From Bimastos eiseni (taxonomy: Eukaryota > Annelida > Clitellata > Crassiclitellata > Lumbricidae): a stretch of 64,000 bases of DNA. The stretch's first letter is position 1. Each line of letters begins with the position of its first letter. The notes under the pieces are model-generated. The model did no database searches. It had not been told where the DNA came from and saw nothing but the letters and a program-made list of their open reading frames with translations. Below are positions 1 to 12,632 of this stretch, one piece after another. The position numbers and the translations under genes are program-made. Where the stretch lies: contig OY365817.1 of NCBI GenBank assembly GCA_959347315.1, forward strand, positions 6,507,731 through 6,571,730, given 5' to 3'.

Positions 1-1768
1 AACCTGTGCACCAATCAGAGTTGTCGCCAGTAACAACGGTTGTATAAATATCACGTCATCACTCGAATAGCAATCGTTTTAAAGCGTTTCATACCATTAT
101 CTTGAAATCAATGTAATCTCACAAGGAAACTAGCTGCAGACTTGATATTTGCACATAGAGTAAAGGTCTATAAGGACTCCAGTCTGGCCAAATATCGCTT
201 CTCCATCTCAAAGAACGATCAAATGCCAGGGTTTCAAACTTTTTTCATGGGAATCGATGTCATTGCTCAAAGCTGTACACTAGAGGCTTGACCTGTGCAC
301 TAATCAGAGCTGTCGCCAATAACTACCCCCTGTATAAATAATACGTCATTATCTCGAAAAACAATCGTTTTTAGGCGTTTCATAGCATTATCTTGAAATC
401 GATGTAATTTCACAGCGAAACGAGCTGCACACTTAATATTTGCACATAACCTGTGCACCAATCAGAGTTGTCGCCAGTAACAACGGTTGTATAAATATCA
501 CGTCATCATCTCGAATGGCAATCGTTTTAAAGCGTTTCATACCATTATCTTGAAATCAATGTAATTTCACAACGAAACGAGCTGCACACTTAATATTTGC
601 ACATATAGTAAAGGTCTATAAGGACTACAATCTGGCCAAAAATCGCCTCTGCATATCAAAGAACGATCAAATGCCAGGGTTTCAAACTTATTTCATTGGA
701 ATCGATGTCATTGTTCGAAGCTCGACACTAGAGGTTTAACCTGTGCACCAATCAGAGCTGTCGTCAATAACTACCGCTTGTATAAATATTACGTCATTAT
801 CTCGAAAAACAATCGTTTTAAAGTGTTTCAAAGCATTAGTTGAAAGTCGTTGCAATATGGTAAGGAAACTAGCTGCAGACTTGATATTTGCACATAGAGT
901 AAAGGTCTATAAGGACTCCAGTCTGGCCAAATATCGCTTCTCCATCTCAAAGAACGATCAAATGCCAGGGTTTCAAACTTTTTTCATGGGAATCGATGTC
1001 ATTGCTCAAAGCTGTACACTGGAGGCTTGACCTGTGCACTAATCAGAGCTGTCGCCAATAACTACCGCCTGTATAAATAATACGTCATTATCTCGAAAAA
1101 CAATCGTTTTTAGGCGTTTCATAGCATTATCTTGAAATCGATGTAATTTCACAACGAAACGAGCTGCACACTTAATATTTGCACATAACCTGTGCACCAA
1201 TCAGAGTTGTCGCCAGTAACAACGGTTGTATAAATATCACGTCATCATCTCGAATAGCAATCGTTTTAAAGCGTTTCATACCATTATCTTGAAATCAATG
1301 TAATTTCACAACGAAACGAGCTGCACACTTAATATTTGCACATATAGTAAAGGTCTATAAGGACTACAATCTGGCCAAAAATCGCCTCTGCATATCAAAG
1401 AACGATCAAATGCCAGGGTTTCAAACTTATTTCATTGGAATCGATGTCATAGTTCGAAGCTCGACACTATAGGTTTAACCTGTGCACCAATCAGAGCTGT
1501 CGTCAATGACTACCGCTTGTATAAATATTACGTCATTATCTCGAAAAACAATCGTTTTAAAGTGTTTCAAAGCATTAGTTGAAAGTCGTTGCAATATGGT
1601 AAGGAAACGAGCGGCAGACTTAATATTTGCACATATAGTAAAGGTCTATAAGGACTCCAGTCTGGCCAAATATCGCTTCTCCATATCAAAGAACGATCAA
1701 ATGCCAGGGTTTCAAACTGTTTTCATTGGAATCGATGTCATTGTTCGAAGCTCGACACTAGAGGTTTA
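1..1768 (+). repeat. 739-bp trimer HOR (158+290+291)
   Basis: Unit starts and lengths: 2:289, 291:158, 449:290, 739:291, 1030:158, 1188:290, 1478:291. Two full trimers, 291-1029 and 1030-1768, follow a partial unit. The three members are a short unit with CCTGTATAAATAATACG, a long unit with CGGTTGTATAAATATCACG and TCTCGAATAGC, and a long unit with GTCGTCAATAACTAC and ATTAGTTGAAAGTCG. The same trio reappears at 20101-20839. Confidence 0.9.
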
Positions 1769-2776
1769 ACCTGTGTCCCAATCAGAGCTGTCGCCAATAA
1801 CTACCGCTTGTATAAATATTACGTCATTATCTCGAAAAACAATCGTTTTAAAGTGTTTCAAAGCATTGCTTTAAAATCGTTGCAATTTGGTAAGGAAACG
1901 AGCGGCAGACTTAATATTTGCACATATAGTAAAGGTCTGTGAGGGTTCCAGTCTGGCCAAATATCGCTTCTCCATCTCATAGAACGACCAAATGCCAGGT
2001 AACCTGTGCACCAATCAGAGCTGTCGCCAATGTCTACCGCTTGTATAAATATTACGTCATTATCTCGAAAAACAATCGTTTTTAAGCGTTTCATACCATC
2101 ATCTTGAAATCAATGTAATTTCACAAGGAAACGAGCTGCAGACTTAATATTTGCACATAGAGTAAAGGTCTATAAGGACTCCAGTCTGGCCAAATATCGC
2201 TTCGCCATCTCAAAGAACGATTAAATGCCAGGGTTTCAAACTTTTTTCATTGGAATCGATGTCATTGTTCGAAGCTCGACACTAGAGGTTTAACTGTGCA
2301 CCAATCAGAGCTGTCGCCAATAACTACCGCTTGTATAAATAATACGTCATTATCTCGAGAAACAATGGTTTTAAAGTGTTTCAAAGCATTGGTTTAAAAT
2401 CGCTGCAATTTCGTAAGGAAACGAGCGGCAGACTTAATATTTGCACATATATTAAGGGTCTGTGAGGGTTCCAGTCTGGCCAAATATCGCTTCTCCATCT
2501 CATAGAACGATCAAATGCCAGGTAACCTGTCCACCAATCAGAGTTGTCGCCAGTAGCTACCGGTTGTATAAATATTACGTCATTATCTCGAAAAACAATC
2601 GTTTTAAAGTGTTTCAAAGCATTGGTTTAAAATCGTTGCAATTTGGTAAGGAAACGAGCGGCAGACTTGATATTTGCACATATAGTAAAAAATAGTTTTA
2701 AAGCGTTTCATACCATTATCTTGAAATCAATGTAATTTCACAAGGAAACTAGTTGCAGACTTAATATTTGCACATA
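1769..2776 (+). repeat. Mixed block ending in the fused unit
   Basis: Unit starts and lengths: 1769:233, 2002:291, 2293:232, 2525:252. The order 291-232-252 recurs at 15232-16006, 17849-18623 and 24021-24795, so this is a left-hand relative of the 2617-bp HOR found further right. Confidence 0.88.
2525..2776 (+). repeat. 252-bp fused unit with internal deletion junction
   Basis: A medium-type unit runs to CATATAGTAAA and is then joined to the middle of another unit (ATAGTTTTAAAGCGTTTCA), giving the junction string TATAGTAAAAAATAGTTTTA at 2681-2700. The unit then ends as a short form. Three more copies carry the same junction: 15755-16006 (junction 15911-15930), 18372-18623 (18528-18547) and 24544-24795 (24700-24719). 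Each is preceded by a 232-bp unit and followed by a 290-bp (294 at 24796) unit of the CGGTTGTATAAATATCACG class. Confidence 0.88.
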
Positions 2777-4195
2777 ACCTGTGCACCAAACAGAGTTGTC
2801 GCCAGTAACAACGGTTGTATAAATATCACGTCATCATCTCGAATGGCAATCGTTTTAAAGCGTTTCATACCATTATCTTGAAATCAATGTAATTTCACAA
2901 GGAAACTAGCTGCAGACTTGATATTTGCACATAGAGTAAAGGTCTATAAGGACTCCAGTCTGGCCAAATATCGCTTTTCCATCTCAAAGAACGATCAAAT
3001 GCCAGGGTTTCAAACTTTTTTCATGGGAATCGATGTCATTGCTCAAAGCTGTACACTAGAGGCTTGACCTGTGCACTGATCAGAGCTGTCGCCAATAACT
3101 ACCGCCTGTATAAATAATACGTCATTATCTCGAAAAACAATCGTTTTTAGGCGTTTCATAGCATTATCTTGAAATCGATGTAATTTCACAACGAAACGAG
3201 CTGCACACTTAATATTTGCACATAACCTGTGCACCAATCAGAGTTGTCGCCAGTAACAACGGTTGTATAAATATCACGTCATCATCTCGAATAGCAATCG
3301 TTTTAAAGCGTTTCATACCATTATCTTGAAATCAATGTAATTTCACAACGAAACGAGCTGCACACTTAATATTTGCACATATAGTAAAAATGTATAAGGA
3401 CTACAATCTGGCCAAAAATCGCCTCTGCATATCAAAGAACGATCAAATGCCAGGGTTTCAAACTTATTTCATTGGAATCGATGTCATTGTTCGAAGCTCG
3501 ACACTAGAGGTTTAACCTGTGCACCAATCAGAGCTGTCGTCAATAACTACCGCTTGTATAAATATTACGTCATTATCTCGAAAAACAATCGTTTTTAGGC
3601 GTTTCATAGCATTATCTTGAAAACAATGTAATTTCACAACGAAACGAGCTGCACACTTAATATTTGCACATAACCTGTGCACCAATCAGAGTTGTCGCCA
3701 GTAACAACGGTTGTATAAATATCACGTCATCATCTCGAATAGCAATCGTTTTAAAGCGTTTCATACCACTATCTTGAAATCAATGTAATTTCACAACGAA
3801 ACGAGCTGCACACTTAATATTTGCACATATAGTAAAGGTTTATAAGGACTACAATCTGGCCAAAAATCGCCTCTGCATATCAAAGAACGATCAAATGCCA
3901 GGGTTTCAAACTTATTTCATTGGAATCGATGTCATTGTTCGAAGCTCGACACTAGAGGTTTAACCTGTGCACCAATCAGAGCTGTCGTCAATAACTACCG
4001 CTTGTATAAATATTACGTCATTATCTCGAAAAACAATCGTTTTAAAGTGTTTCAAAGCATTAGTTGAAAGTCGTTGCAATATGGTAAGGAAACTAGCTGC
4101 AGACTTGATATTTGCACATATAGTAAAGGTCTGGGAGGGTTCCAGTCTGGCCAAATATCGCTTCTCCATCTCATAGAACGATAAAATGCCAGGTA
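2777..4195 (+). repeat. Alternating long/short block
   Basis: Unit starts and lengths: 2777:290, 3067:158, 3225:290, 3515:158, 3673:290, 3963:233. The order 290-158-290-158-290 recurs at 18624-19809 and, with a 4-bp insertion, at 24796-25985. The short unit at 3515 is itself recombinant: it starts as GTCGTCAATAACTAC and continues as the GTTTTTAGGCG type. Confidence 0.88.
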
Positions 4196-7028
4196 ACCTG
4201 TGCCCCAATCAGAGCTGTCGCCAATAACTACCGCTTGTATAAATATTACGTCATTATCTCGAAAAACAATCGTTTTAAAGTGTTTCAAAGCATTGGTTTA
4301 AAATCGTTGCAATTTGGTAAGGAAACGAGCGGCAGACTTAATATTTGCACATATAGTAAAGGTCTGTGAGGGTTCCAGTCTGGCCAAATATCGCTTCTCC
4401 ATCTCATGAAACGATCAAATGCCAGGTAACCTGTGCACCAATCAGAGCTGTCGCCAATAACTACCGCTTGTATAAATATTACGTCATTATCTCGAGAAAC
4501 AATCGTTTTTAAGCGTTTCATACCATTATCTTGAAAACAATGTAATTTCACAAGGAAACGAGCTGCAGACTTAATATTTGCACATAGAGTCAAGGTCTAT
4601 AAGGACTCCGGTCTGGCCAAATATCGCTTCTCCATCTCAAAGAACGATTAAATGCCAGGGTTTCAAAGTTTTCCATGGGAATCGATGTCATTGTTCAAAG
4701 CTGTACACTAGAGGCTTAACCTGTGCACCAATCAGAGCTGCCGCCAATAACTACCGCTTGTATAAATATTACGTCATTATCTCGAGAAACAATGGTTTTA
4801 AAGTGTTTCAAAGCATTGGTTTAAAATCGTTGCAATTTCGTAAGGAAACGAGCGGCAGACTTAATATTTGCACATATATTAAGGGTCTGTGAGGGTTCCA
4901 GTCTGGCCAAATATCGCTTCTCCATCTCATAGAACGACCAAATGCCAGGTAACCTGTGCACCAATCAGAGCTGTCGCCAATGTCTACCGCTTGTATAAAT
5001 ATTACGTCATTATCTCGAAAAATAATCGTTTTTAAGCGTTTCATACCATCATCTTGAAATCAATGTAATTTCACAAGGAAACGAGCTGCAGACTTAATAT
5101 TTGCACATAGAGTAAAGGTCTATAAGGACTCGAGTCTGGCCAAATATCGCTTCGCCATCTCAAAGAACGATTAAATGCCAGGGTTTCAAACTTTTTTCAT
5201 TGGAATCGATGTCATTGTTCGAAGCTCGACACTAGAGGTTTAACTGTGCACCAATCAGAGTTGTCGCCAATAACTACCGCTTGTATAAATATTACGTCAT
5301 TATCTCGAAAAACAATCGTTTTTAAGCGTTTCATACCATTATCTTGAAAACAATGTAGTTTCACAAGGAAACGAGCTGCAGACTTAATATTTGCACATAG
5401 AGTCAAGGTCTATAAGGACTCCAGTCTGGCCAAATATCGCTTCTCCATCTCAAAGAACGATTAAATGCCAGGGTTTCAAACTTTTTCCATGGGAATCGAT
5501 GTCATTGTTCAAAGCTGTACACTAGAGGCTTAACCTGTGCACCAATCAGAGCTGCCGCCAATAACTACCGCTTGTATAAATATTACGTCATTATCTCGAG
5601 AAACAATGGTTTTAAAATGTTTCAAAGCATTGGTTTAAAATCGTTGCAATTTCGTAAGGAAACGAGCGGCAGACTTGATATTTGCACATATAGTAAAGGT
5701 CTGTGCGGGTTCCAGTCTGGCCAAATATCGCTTCTCCATCTCATAGAACGATCAAATGCCAGCTAACCTGTGCACCAATCAGAGCTGTCGCCAATAACTA
5801 CCGCTTGTATAAATATTACGTCATTATCTCGAAAAACAATCGTTTTAAAGCGTTTCATACCATTATCTTGAAATCAATGTAATTTCACAAGGAAACGAGC
5901 TGCACACTTAATATTTGCACATGTAGTAAAGGTCTATAAGGACTACATTCTGGCCAAATATCGCTTTTCCATCTCAAAGAACGATCAAATGCCAGGGTTT
6001 CAAACTTTTTTCATGGGAATCGATGTCATTGTTCAAAGCTGTACACTAGAGGCTTAACCTGTGCACCAATCAGAGCAGTCGCCAATAACTACCGCTTGTA
6101 TAAATATTACGTCATTTTCTCGAAAAACAAGCGTTTTAAAGTGATTCAAAGCATTGGTTTAAAATCGTTGCAATTTGGTAATGAAACGAGCGGCAGACTT
6201 AATGTTTGCACATATAGTAAAGGTCTGTGAGGGTTCCAGTCTGGCCAAATACCGCTTCTCCATCTCGTAGAACTATCAAATGCCATGTAACCTGTGCACC
6301 AATCAGAGCTGTCGCCAATGTCTACCGCTTGTATAAATATTACGTCATTGTCTCGAATAACAATCGTTTTAAAGCGTTTCATACCATTATCTTGAAATCA
6401 ATGTAATTTCACAACGAAACGAGCTGCACACTTAATATTTGCACATAACCTGTGCACCAATCAGAGTTGTCGCCAGTAACAACGGTTGTATAAATATCAC
6501 GTCATCATCTCGAATAGCAATCGTTTTAAAGCGTTTCATACCATTATCTTGAAATCAATGTAATTTCACAACGAAACGAGCTGCACACTTCATATTTGCA
6601 CATATAGTCAAGGTCTATAAGGACTCCAGTCTGGCCAAATATCGCTTCTCCATCTCAAAGAACGATTAAATGCCAGGGTTTCAAACTTTTTCCATGGGAA
6701 TCGATGTCATTGTTCAAAGCTGTACACTAGAGGCTTAACCTGTGCACCAATCAGAGCTGCCGCCAATAACTACCGCTTGTATAAATATTACGTCATTATC
6801 TCGAAAAACAATCGTTTTTAAGCGTTTCATACCATCATCTTGAAATCAATGTAATTTCACAAGGAAACGAGCTGCAGACTTAATATTTGCACATAGAGTA
6901 AAGGTCTATAAGGACTCCAGTCTGGCCAAATATCGCTTCGCCATCTCAAAGAACGATTAAATGCCAGGGTTTCAAACTTTTTTCATTGGAATCGATGTCA
7001 TTGTTCGAAGCTCGACACTAGAGGTTTA
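4196..7028 (+). repeat. Mixed medium/long block
   Basis: Unit starts and lengths: 4196:233, 4429:290, 4719:233, 4952:291, 5243:290, 5533:233, 5766:291, 6057:233, 6290:158, 6448:290, 6738:291. From 4719 to about 6447 the order matches 36422-38440, except that the 290-bp unit at 5243 is doubled in the right-hand copy. Confidence 0.88.
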
Positions 7029-10000
7029 ACTGTGCACCAATCAGAGCGTTCGCCAATAACTACCGCTTGTATAAATATTACGTCATTATCTCGAAAAACA
7101 ATCGTTTTTAGGCGTTTCATAGCATTATCTTGAAATCGCTGTAATTTCACAACGAAACGAGCTGCACACTTAATATTTGCACATAACCTGTGCACCAATC
7201 AGAGTTGTCGCCAGTAACAACGGTTGTATAAATATCACGTCATCATCTCGAATAGCAATCGTTTTAAAGCGTTTCATACCATTATCTTGAAATCAATGTA
7301 ATTTCACAAGGAAACTAGCTGCAGACTTGATATTTGCACATAGAGTAAAGGTCTATAAGGACTCCAGTCTGGCCAAATATCGCTTCTCCATCTCAAAGAA
7401 CGATCAAATGCCAGGGTTTCAAACTTTTTTCATGGGATTCGATGTCATTGTTCAAAGCTGTACACTAGAGGCTTGACCTGTGCACTAATCAGAGCTGTCG
7501 CCAATAACTACCGCTTGTATAAATATTACGTCATTATCTCGAAAAACAATCGTTTTTAAGCGTTTCATACCATTATCTTGAAAACAATGTAATTTCACAA
7601 GGAAACGAGCTGCAGACTTAATATTTGCACATAGAGTCAAGGTCTATAAGGACTCCAGTCTGGCCAAATATCGCTTCTCCATCTCAAAGAACGATTAAAT
7701 GCCAGGGTTTCAAACTTTTTCCATGGGAATCGATGTCATTGTTCAAAGCTGTACACTAGAGGCTTAACCTGTGCACCAATCAGAGCTGCCGCCAATAACT
7801 ACCGCTTGTATAAACATTACGTCATTATCTCGAGAAACAATGGTTTTAAAGTGTTTCAAAGCATTGGTTTAAAATCGTTGCAATTTCGTAAGGAAACGAG
7901 CGGCAGACTTAATATTTGCACATATATTAAGGGTCTGTGAGGGTTCCAGTCTGGCCAAATATCGCTTCTCCATCTCATAGAACGATCAAATGCCAGGTAA
8001 CCTGTCCACCAATCAGAGTTGTCGCCAATAACTACCGCTTGTATAAATATTACGTCATTATCTCGAAAAACAATCGTTTTAAAGTGTTTCAAAGCATTGG
8101 TTTAAAATCGTTGCAATTTGGTAAGGAAACGAGCGGCAGACTTGATATTTGCACATATAGTAAAGGTCTGTGCGGGTTCCAGTCTGGCCAAATATCGCTT
8201 CTACATCTCATCGAACGATCAAATGCCAGGTAACCTGTGCACCAATCAGAGCTGTCGCCAATAACTACCGCTTGTATAAATATTACGTCATTATCTCGAA
8301 AAACAATCGTTTTAAAGCGTTTCATAACATTATCTTGAAATCAATGTAATTTCACAAGGAAACGAGCTGCACACTTAATATTTGCACATGTAGTAAAGGT
8401 CTATAAGGACTACATTCTGGCCAAATATCGCTTCTCCATCTCAAAGAACGATCAAATGCCAGGGTTTCAAACTTTTTTCATGGGAATCGATGTCATTGTT
8501 CAAAGCTGTACACTAGAGGCTTAACCTGTGCACCAATCAGAGCAGTCGCCAATAACTACCGCTTGTATAAATATTACGTCATTTTCTCGAAAAACAAGCG
8601 TTTTAAAGTGATTCAAAGCATTGGTTTAAAATCGTTGCAATTTGGTAATGAAACGAGCGGCAGACTTAATGTTTGCACATATAGTAAAGGTCTGTGAGGG
8701 TTCCAGTCTGGCCAAATACCGCTTCTCCATCTCGTAGAACTATCAAATGCCATGTAACCTGTGCACCAATCAGAGCTGTCGCCAATGTCTACCGCTTGTA
8801 TAAATATTACGTCATTGTCTCGAATAACAATCGTTTTAAAGCGTTTCATACCATTATCTTGAAATCAATGTAATTTCACAAGGAAACGAGCTGCACAATT
8901 TATAATTTTTGCACATATAGTGAAGGTCTGTGAAGGTTCCAGTCTGGCCAAATATCGCTTCTCCATTTAATAGAACGATCAAATGTCAGGTAACCTGTGC
9001 ACCAATCAGAGCTGTCGACAATGTCTACCGCTTGTATAAATATTACGTCATTATCTCGAAAAACAATCGTTTTTAGGCGTTTCATAGCATTATTTTGAAA
9101 TCGATGTAATTTCACAACAAAACGGGCTGCACACTTAATATTTGCACATATAGTAAAGGTCTATAAGGACTACAGTCTGGCCAAATATCGCTTCTCCATT
9201 TCAAAGAACGAGCAAATGCCAGGGTTCCAAACTTTTTTCATGGGAATCGATGTCATTGTTCGATGCTCGACACTAGAGGTTTAACCTTCTGGCCAAATAT
9301 CGCTTCTCCATATCAAAGAACGATCAAATGCCAGGGTTACAAACTTTTTTCATTGGAATCGATGTCATTGGTCGAAGCTCGACACTAGAGGTTTAACCTG
9401 TGCCCCAATCAGAGCTGTCACCAATAACTACCGCTTGTATAAATATTACGTCATTATCTCGAAAAACAATCGTTTTAAAGTGTTTCAAAGCATTGGTTTA
9501 AAATCGTTGCAATTTCGTAAGGAAACGAGCGGCAGAGTTAATATTTGCACATATATTAAGGGTCTGTGAGGGTTCCAGTCTGGCCAAATATCGCTTCTCC
9601 ATCTCATAGAACGACCAAATGCCAGGTAACCTGTGCACCAATCAGAGCTGTCGCCAATGTCTACCGCTTGTATAAATATTACGTCATTATCTCGAAAAAC
9701 AATCGTTTTTAAGCGTTTCATACCATTATCTTGAAAACAATGTAATTTCACAAGGAAACGAGCTGCAGACTTAATATTTGCACATAGAGTCAAGGTCTAT
9801 AAGGACTCCAGTCAGGCCAAATATCGCTTCTCCATCTCAAAGAACGATTAAATGCCAGGGTTTCAAACTTTTTCCATGGGAATCGATGTCATTGTTCAAA
9901 GCTGTACACTAGAGGCTTAACCTGTGCACCAATCAGAGCTGCCGCCAATAACTACCGCTTGTATAAATATTACGTCATTATCTCGAAAAACAATCGTTTT

Positions 10001-10210
10001 TAAGCGTTTCATACCATCATCTTGAAATCAATGTAATTTCACAAGGAAACGAGCTGCAGACTTAATATTTGCACATAGAGTAAAGGTCTATAAGGACTCC
10101 AGTCTGGCCAAATATCGCTTCGCCATCTCAAAGAACGATTAAATGCCAGGGTTTCAAACTTTTTTCATTGGAATCGATGTCATTGTTCGAAGCTCGACAC
10201 TAGAGGTTTA
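7029..10210 (+). repeat. 3182-bp HOR, 13 units
   Basis: Unit starts and lengths: 7029:157, 7186:290, 7476:291, 7767:233, 8000:233, 8233:291, 8524:233, 8757:236, 8993:291, 9284:112, 9396:233, 9629:291, 9920:291. It repeats at 10211 with 760 bp missing and again from 12633 until about 15231. The stretch 6738-9629 also runs in parallel with 21131-24021 at an offset of 14392-14393 bp. Confidence 0.9.
9284..9395 (+). repeat. 112-bp 5'-truncated fragment (end of module II + module III)
   Basis: After ACC the sequence jumps directly to TTCTGGCCAAATATCGC, so module I and the start of II are missing. This is the only class that lacks the promoter-like cassette. The same junction recurs at 11706-11817, 14887-14998, 17504-17615, 23676-23787, 43917-44028, 56078-56189 and 60580-60691. 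It always sits between a 291-bp unit ending TCGATGCTCGACACTAG and a 233-bp unit starting ACCTGTGCCCC. The identical breakpoint indicates one founding deletion spread by HOR amplification. Confidence 0.9.
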
Positions 10211-12632
10211 ACTGTGCACCAATCAGAGCTGTCGCCAATAACTACCGCTTGTATAAATATTACGTCATTATCTCGAAAAACAATCGTTTTTAGGCGTTTC
10301 ATAGCATTATCTTGAAATCGCTGTAATTTCACAACGAAACGAGCTGCACACTTAATATTTGCACATAACCTGTGCACCAATCAGAGTTGTCGCCAGTAAC
10401 AACGGTTGTATAAATATCACGTCATCATCTCGAATAGCAATCGTTTTAAAGCGTTTCATACCATTATCTTGAAATCAATGTAATTTCACAAGGAAACTAG
10501 CTGCAGACTTGATATTTGCACATAGAGTAAAGGTCTATAAGGACTCCAGTCTGGCCAAATATCGCTTCTCCATCTCAAAGAACGATCAAATGCCAGGGTT
10601 TCAAACTTTTTTCATGGGATTCGATGTCATTGTTCAAAGCTCTACACTAGAGGCTTGACCTGTGCACTAATCAGAGCTGTCGCCAATAACTACCGCTTGT
10701 ATAAATATTACGTCATTATCTCGAAAAACAATCGTTTTTAAGCGTTTCATACCATTATCTTGAAAACAATGTAATTTCACAAGGAAACGAGCTGCAGACT
10801 TAATATTTGCACATAGAGTCAAGGTCTATAAGGACTCCAGTCTGGCCAAATATCGCTTCTCCATCTCAAAGAACGATTAAATGCCAGGGTTTCAAACTTT
10901 TTCCATGGGAATCGATGTCATTGTTCAAAGCTGTACACTAGAGGCTTAACCTGTGCACCAATCAGAGCTGCCGCCAATAACTACCGCTTGTATAAACATT
11001 ACGTCATTATCTCGAGAAACAATGGTTTTAAAGTGTTTCAAAGCATTGGTTTAAAATCGTTGCAATTTCGTAAGGAAACGAGCGGCAGACTTAATATTTG
11101 CACATATATTAAGGGTCTGTGAGGGTTCCAGTCTGGCCAAATATCGCTTCTCCATCTCATAGAACGATCAAATGCCAGGTAACCTGTCCACCAATCAGAG
11201 TTGTCGCCAATAACTACCGCTTGTATAAATATTACGTCATTATCTCGAAAAACAATCGTTTTGAAGTGTTTCAAAGCATTGGTTTAAAATCGTTGCAATT
11301 TGGTAAGGAAACGAGCGGCAGACTTGATATTTGCACATATAGTAAAGGTCTGTGCGGGTTCCAGTCTGGCCAAATATCGCTTCTACATCTCATCGAACGA
11401 TCAAATGCCAGGTAACCTGTGCACCAATCAGAGCTGTCGCCAATAACTACCGCTTGTATAAATATTACGTCATTATCTCGAAAAACAATCGTTTTAAAGC
11501 GTTTCATAACATTATCTTGAAATCAATGTAATTTCACAACAAAACGGGCTGCACACTTAATATTTGCACATATAGTAAAGGTCTATAAGGACTACAGTCT
11601 GGCCAAATATCGCTTCTCCATTTCAAAGAACGAGCAAATGCCAGGGTTCCAAACTTTTTTCATGGGAATCGATGTCATTGTTCGATGCTCGACACTAGAG
11701 GTTTAACCTTCTGGCCAAATATCGCTTCTCCATATCAAAGAACGATCAAATGCCAGGGTTACAAACTTTTTTCATTGGAATCGATGTCATTGGTCGAAGC
11801 TCGACACTAGAGGTTTAACCTGTGCCCCAATCAGAGCTGTCACCAATAACTACCGCTTGTATAAATATTACGTCATTATCTCGAAAAACAATCGTTTTAA
11901 AGTGTTTCAAAGCATTGGTTTAAAATCGTTGCAATTTCGTAAGGAAACGAGCGGCAGAGTTAATATTTGCACATATATTAAGGGTCTGTGAGGGTTCCAG
12001 TCTGGCCAAATATCGCTTCTCCATCTCATAGAACGACCAAATGCCAGGTAACCTGTGCACCAATCAGAGCTGTCGCCAATGTCTACCGCTTGTATAAATA
12101 TTACGTCATTATCTCGAAAAACAATCGTTTTTAAGCGTTTCATACCATTATCTTGAAAACAATGTAATTTCACAAGGAAACGAGCTGCAGACTTAATATT
12201 TGCACATAGAGTCAAGGTCTATAAGGACTCCAGTCAGGCCAAATATCGCTTCTCCATCTCAAAGAACGATTAAATGCCAGGGTTTCAAACTTTTTCCATG
12301 GGAATCGATATCATTGTTCAAAGCTGTACACTAGAGGCTTAACCTGTGCACCAATCAGAGCTGCCGCCAATAACTACCGCTTGTATAAATATTACGTCAT
12401 TATCTCGAAAAACAATCGTTTTTAAGCGTTTCATACCATCATCTTGAAATCAATGTAATTTCACAAGGAAACGAGCTGCAGACTTAATATTTGCACATAG
12501 AGTAAAGGTCTATAAGGACTCCAGTCTGGCCAAATATCGCTTCGCCATCTTAAAGAATGATTAAATGCCAGGGTTTCAAATTTTTTTCATTGGAATCGAT
12601 ATCATTGTTCGAAGCTCGACACTAGAGGTTTA
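10211..12632 (+). repeat. 2422-bp shortened copy of the 3182-bp HOR
   Basis: Unit starts and lengths: 10211:157, 10368:290, 10658:291, 10949:233, 11182:233, 11415:291, 11706:112, 11818:233, 12051:291, 12342:291. Unit 11415 begins like 8233 and ends like 8993, so exactly three units (291+233+236 = 760 bp) are missing. The switch lies between about 11526 and 11540. Confidence 0.9.

Noticed and set aside
4578..4892. Longest open frame in the window (104 codons, plus strand)
   Set aside because: It crosses a unit boundary and exists because of chance loss of a stop in two adjoining units. The equivalent place in other HOR copies is closed.
8089..8325. Recurring 78-codon minus-strand open frames (also 66-, 71-, 86- and 102-codon versions) across the array
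   Set aside because: They recur only because the satellite recurs. Some have no ATG and need a TTG start (the KHFKTI type), adjacent units of 233 bp change frame, neighbouring frames are open on both strands over the same bases, and there is no recognisable domain.
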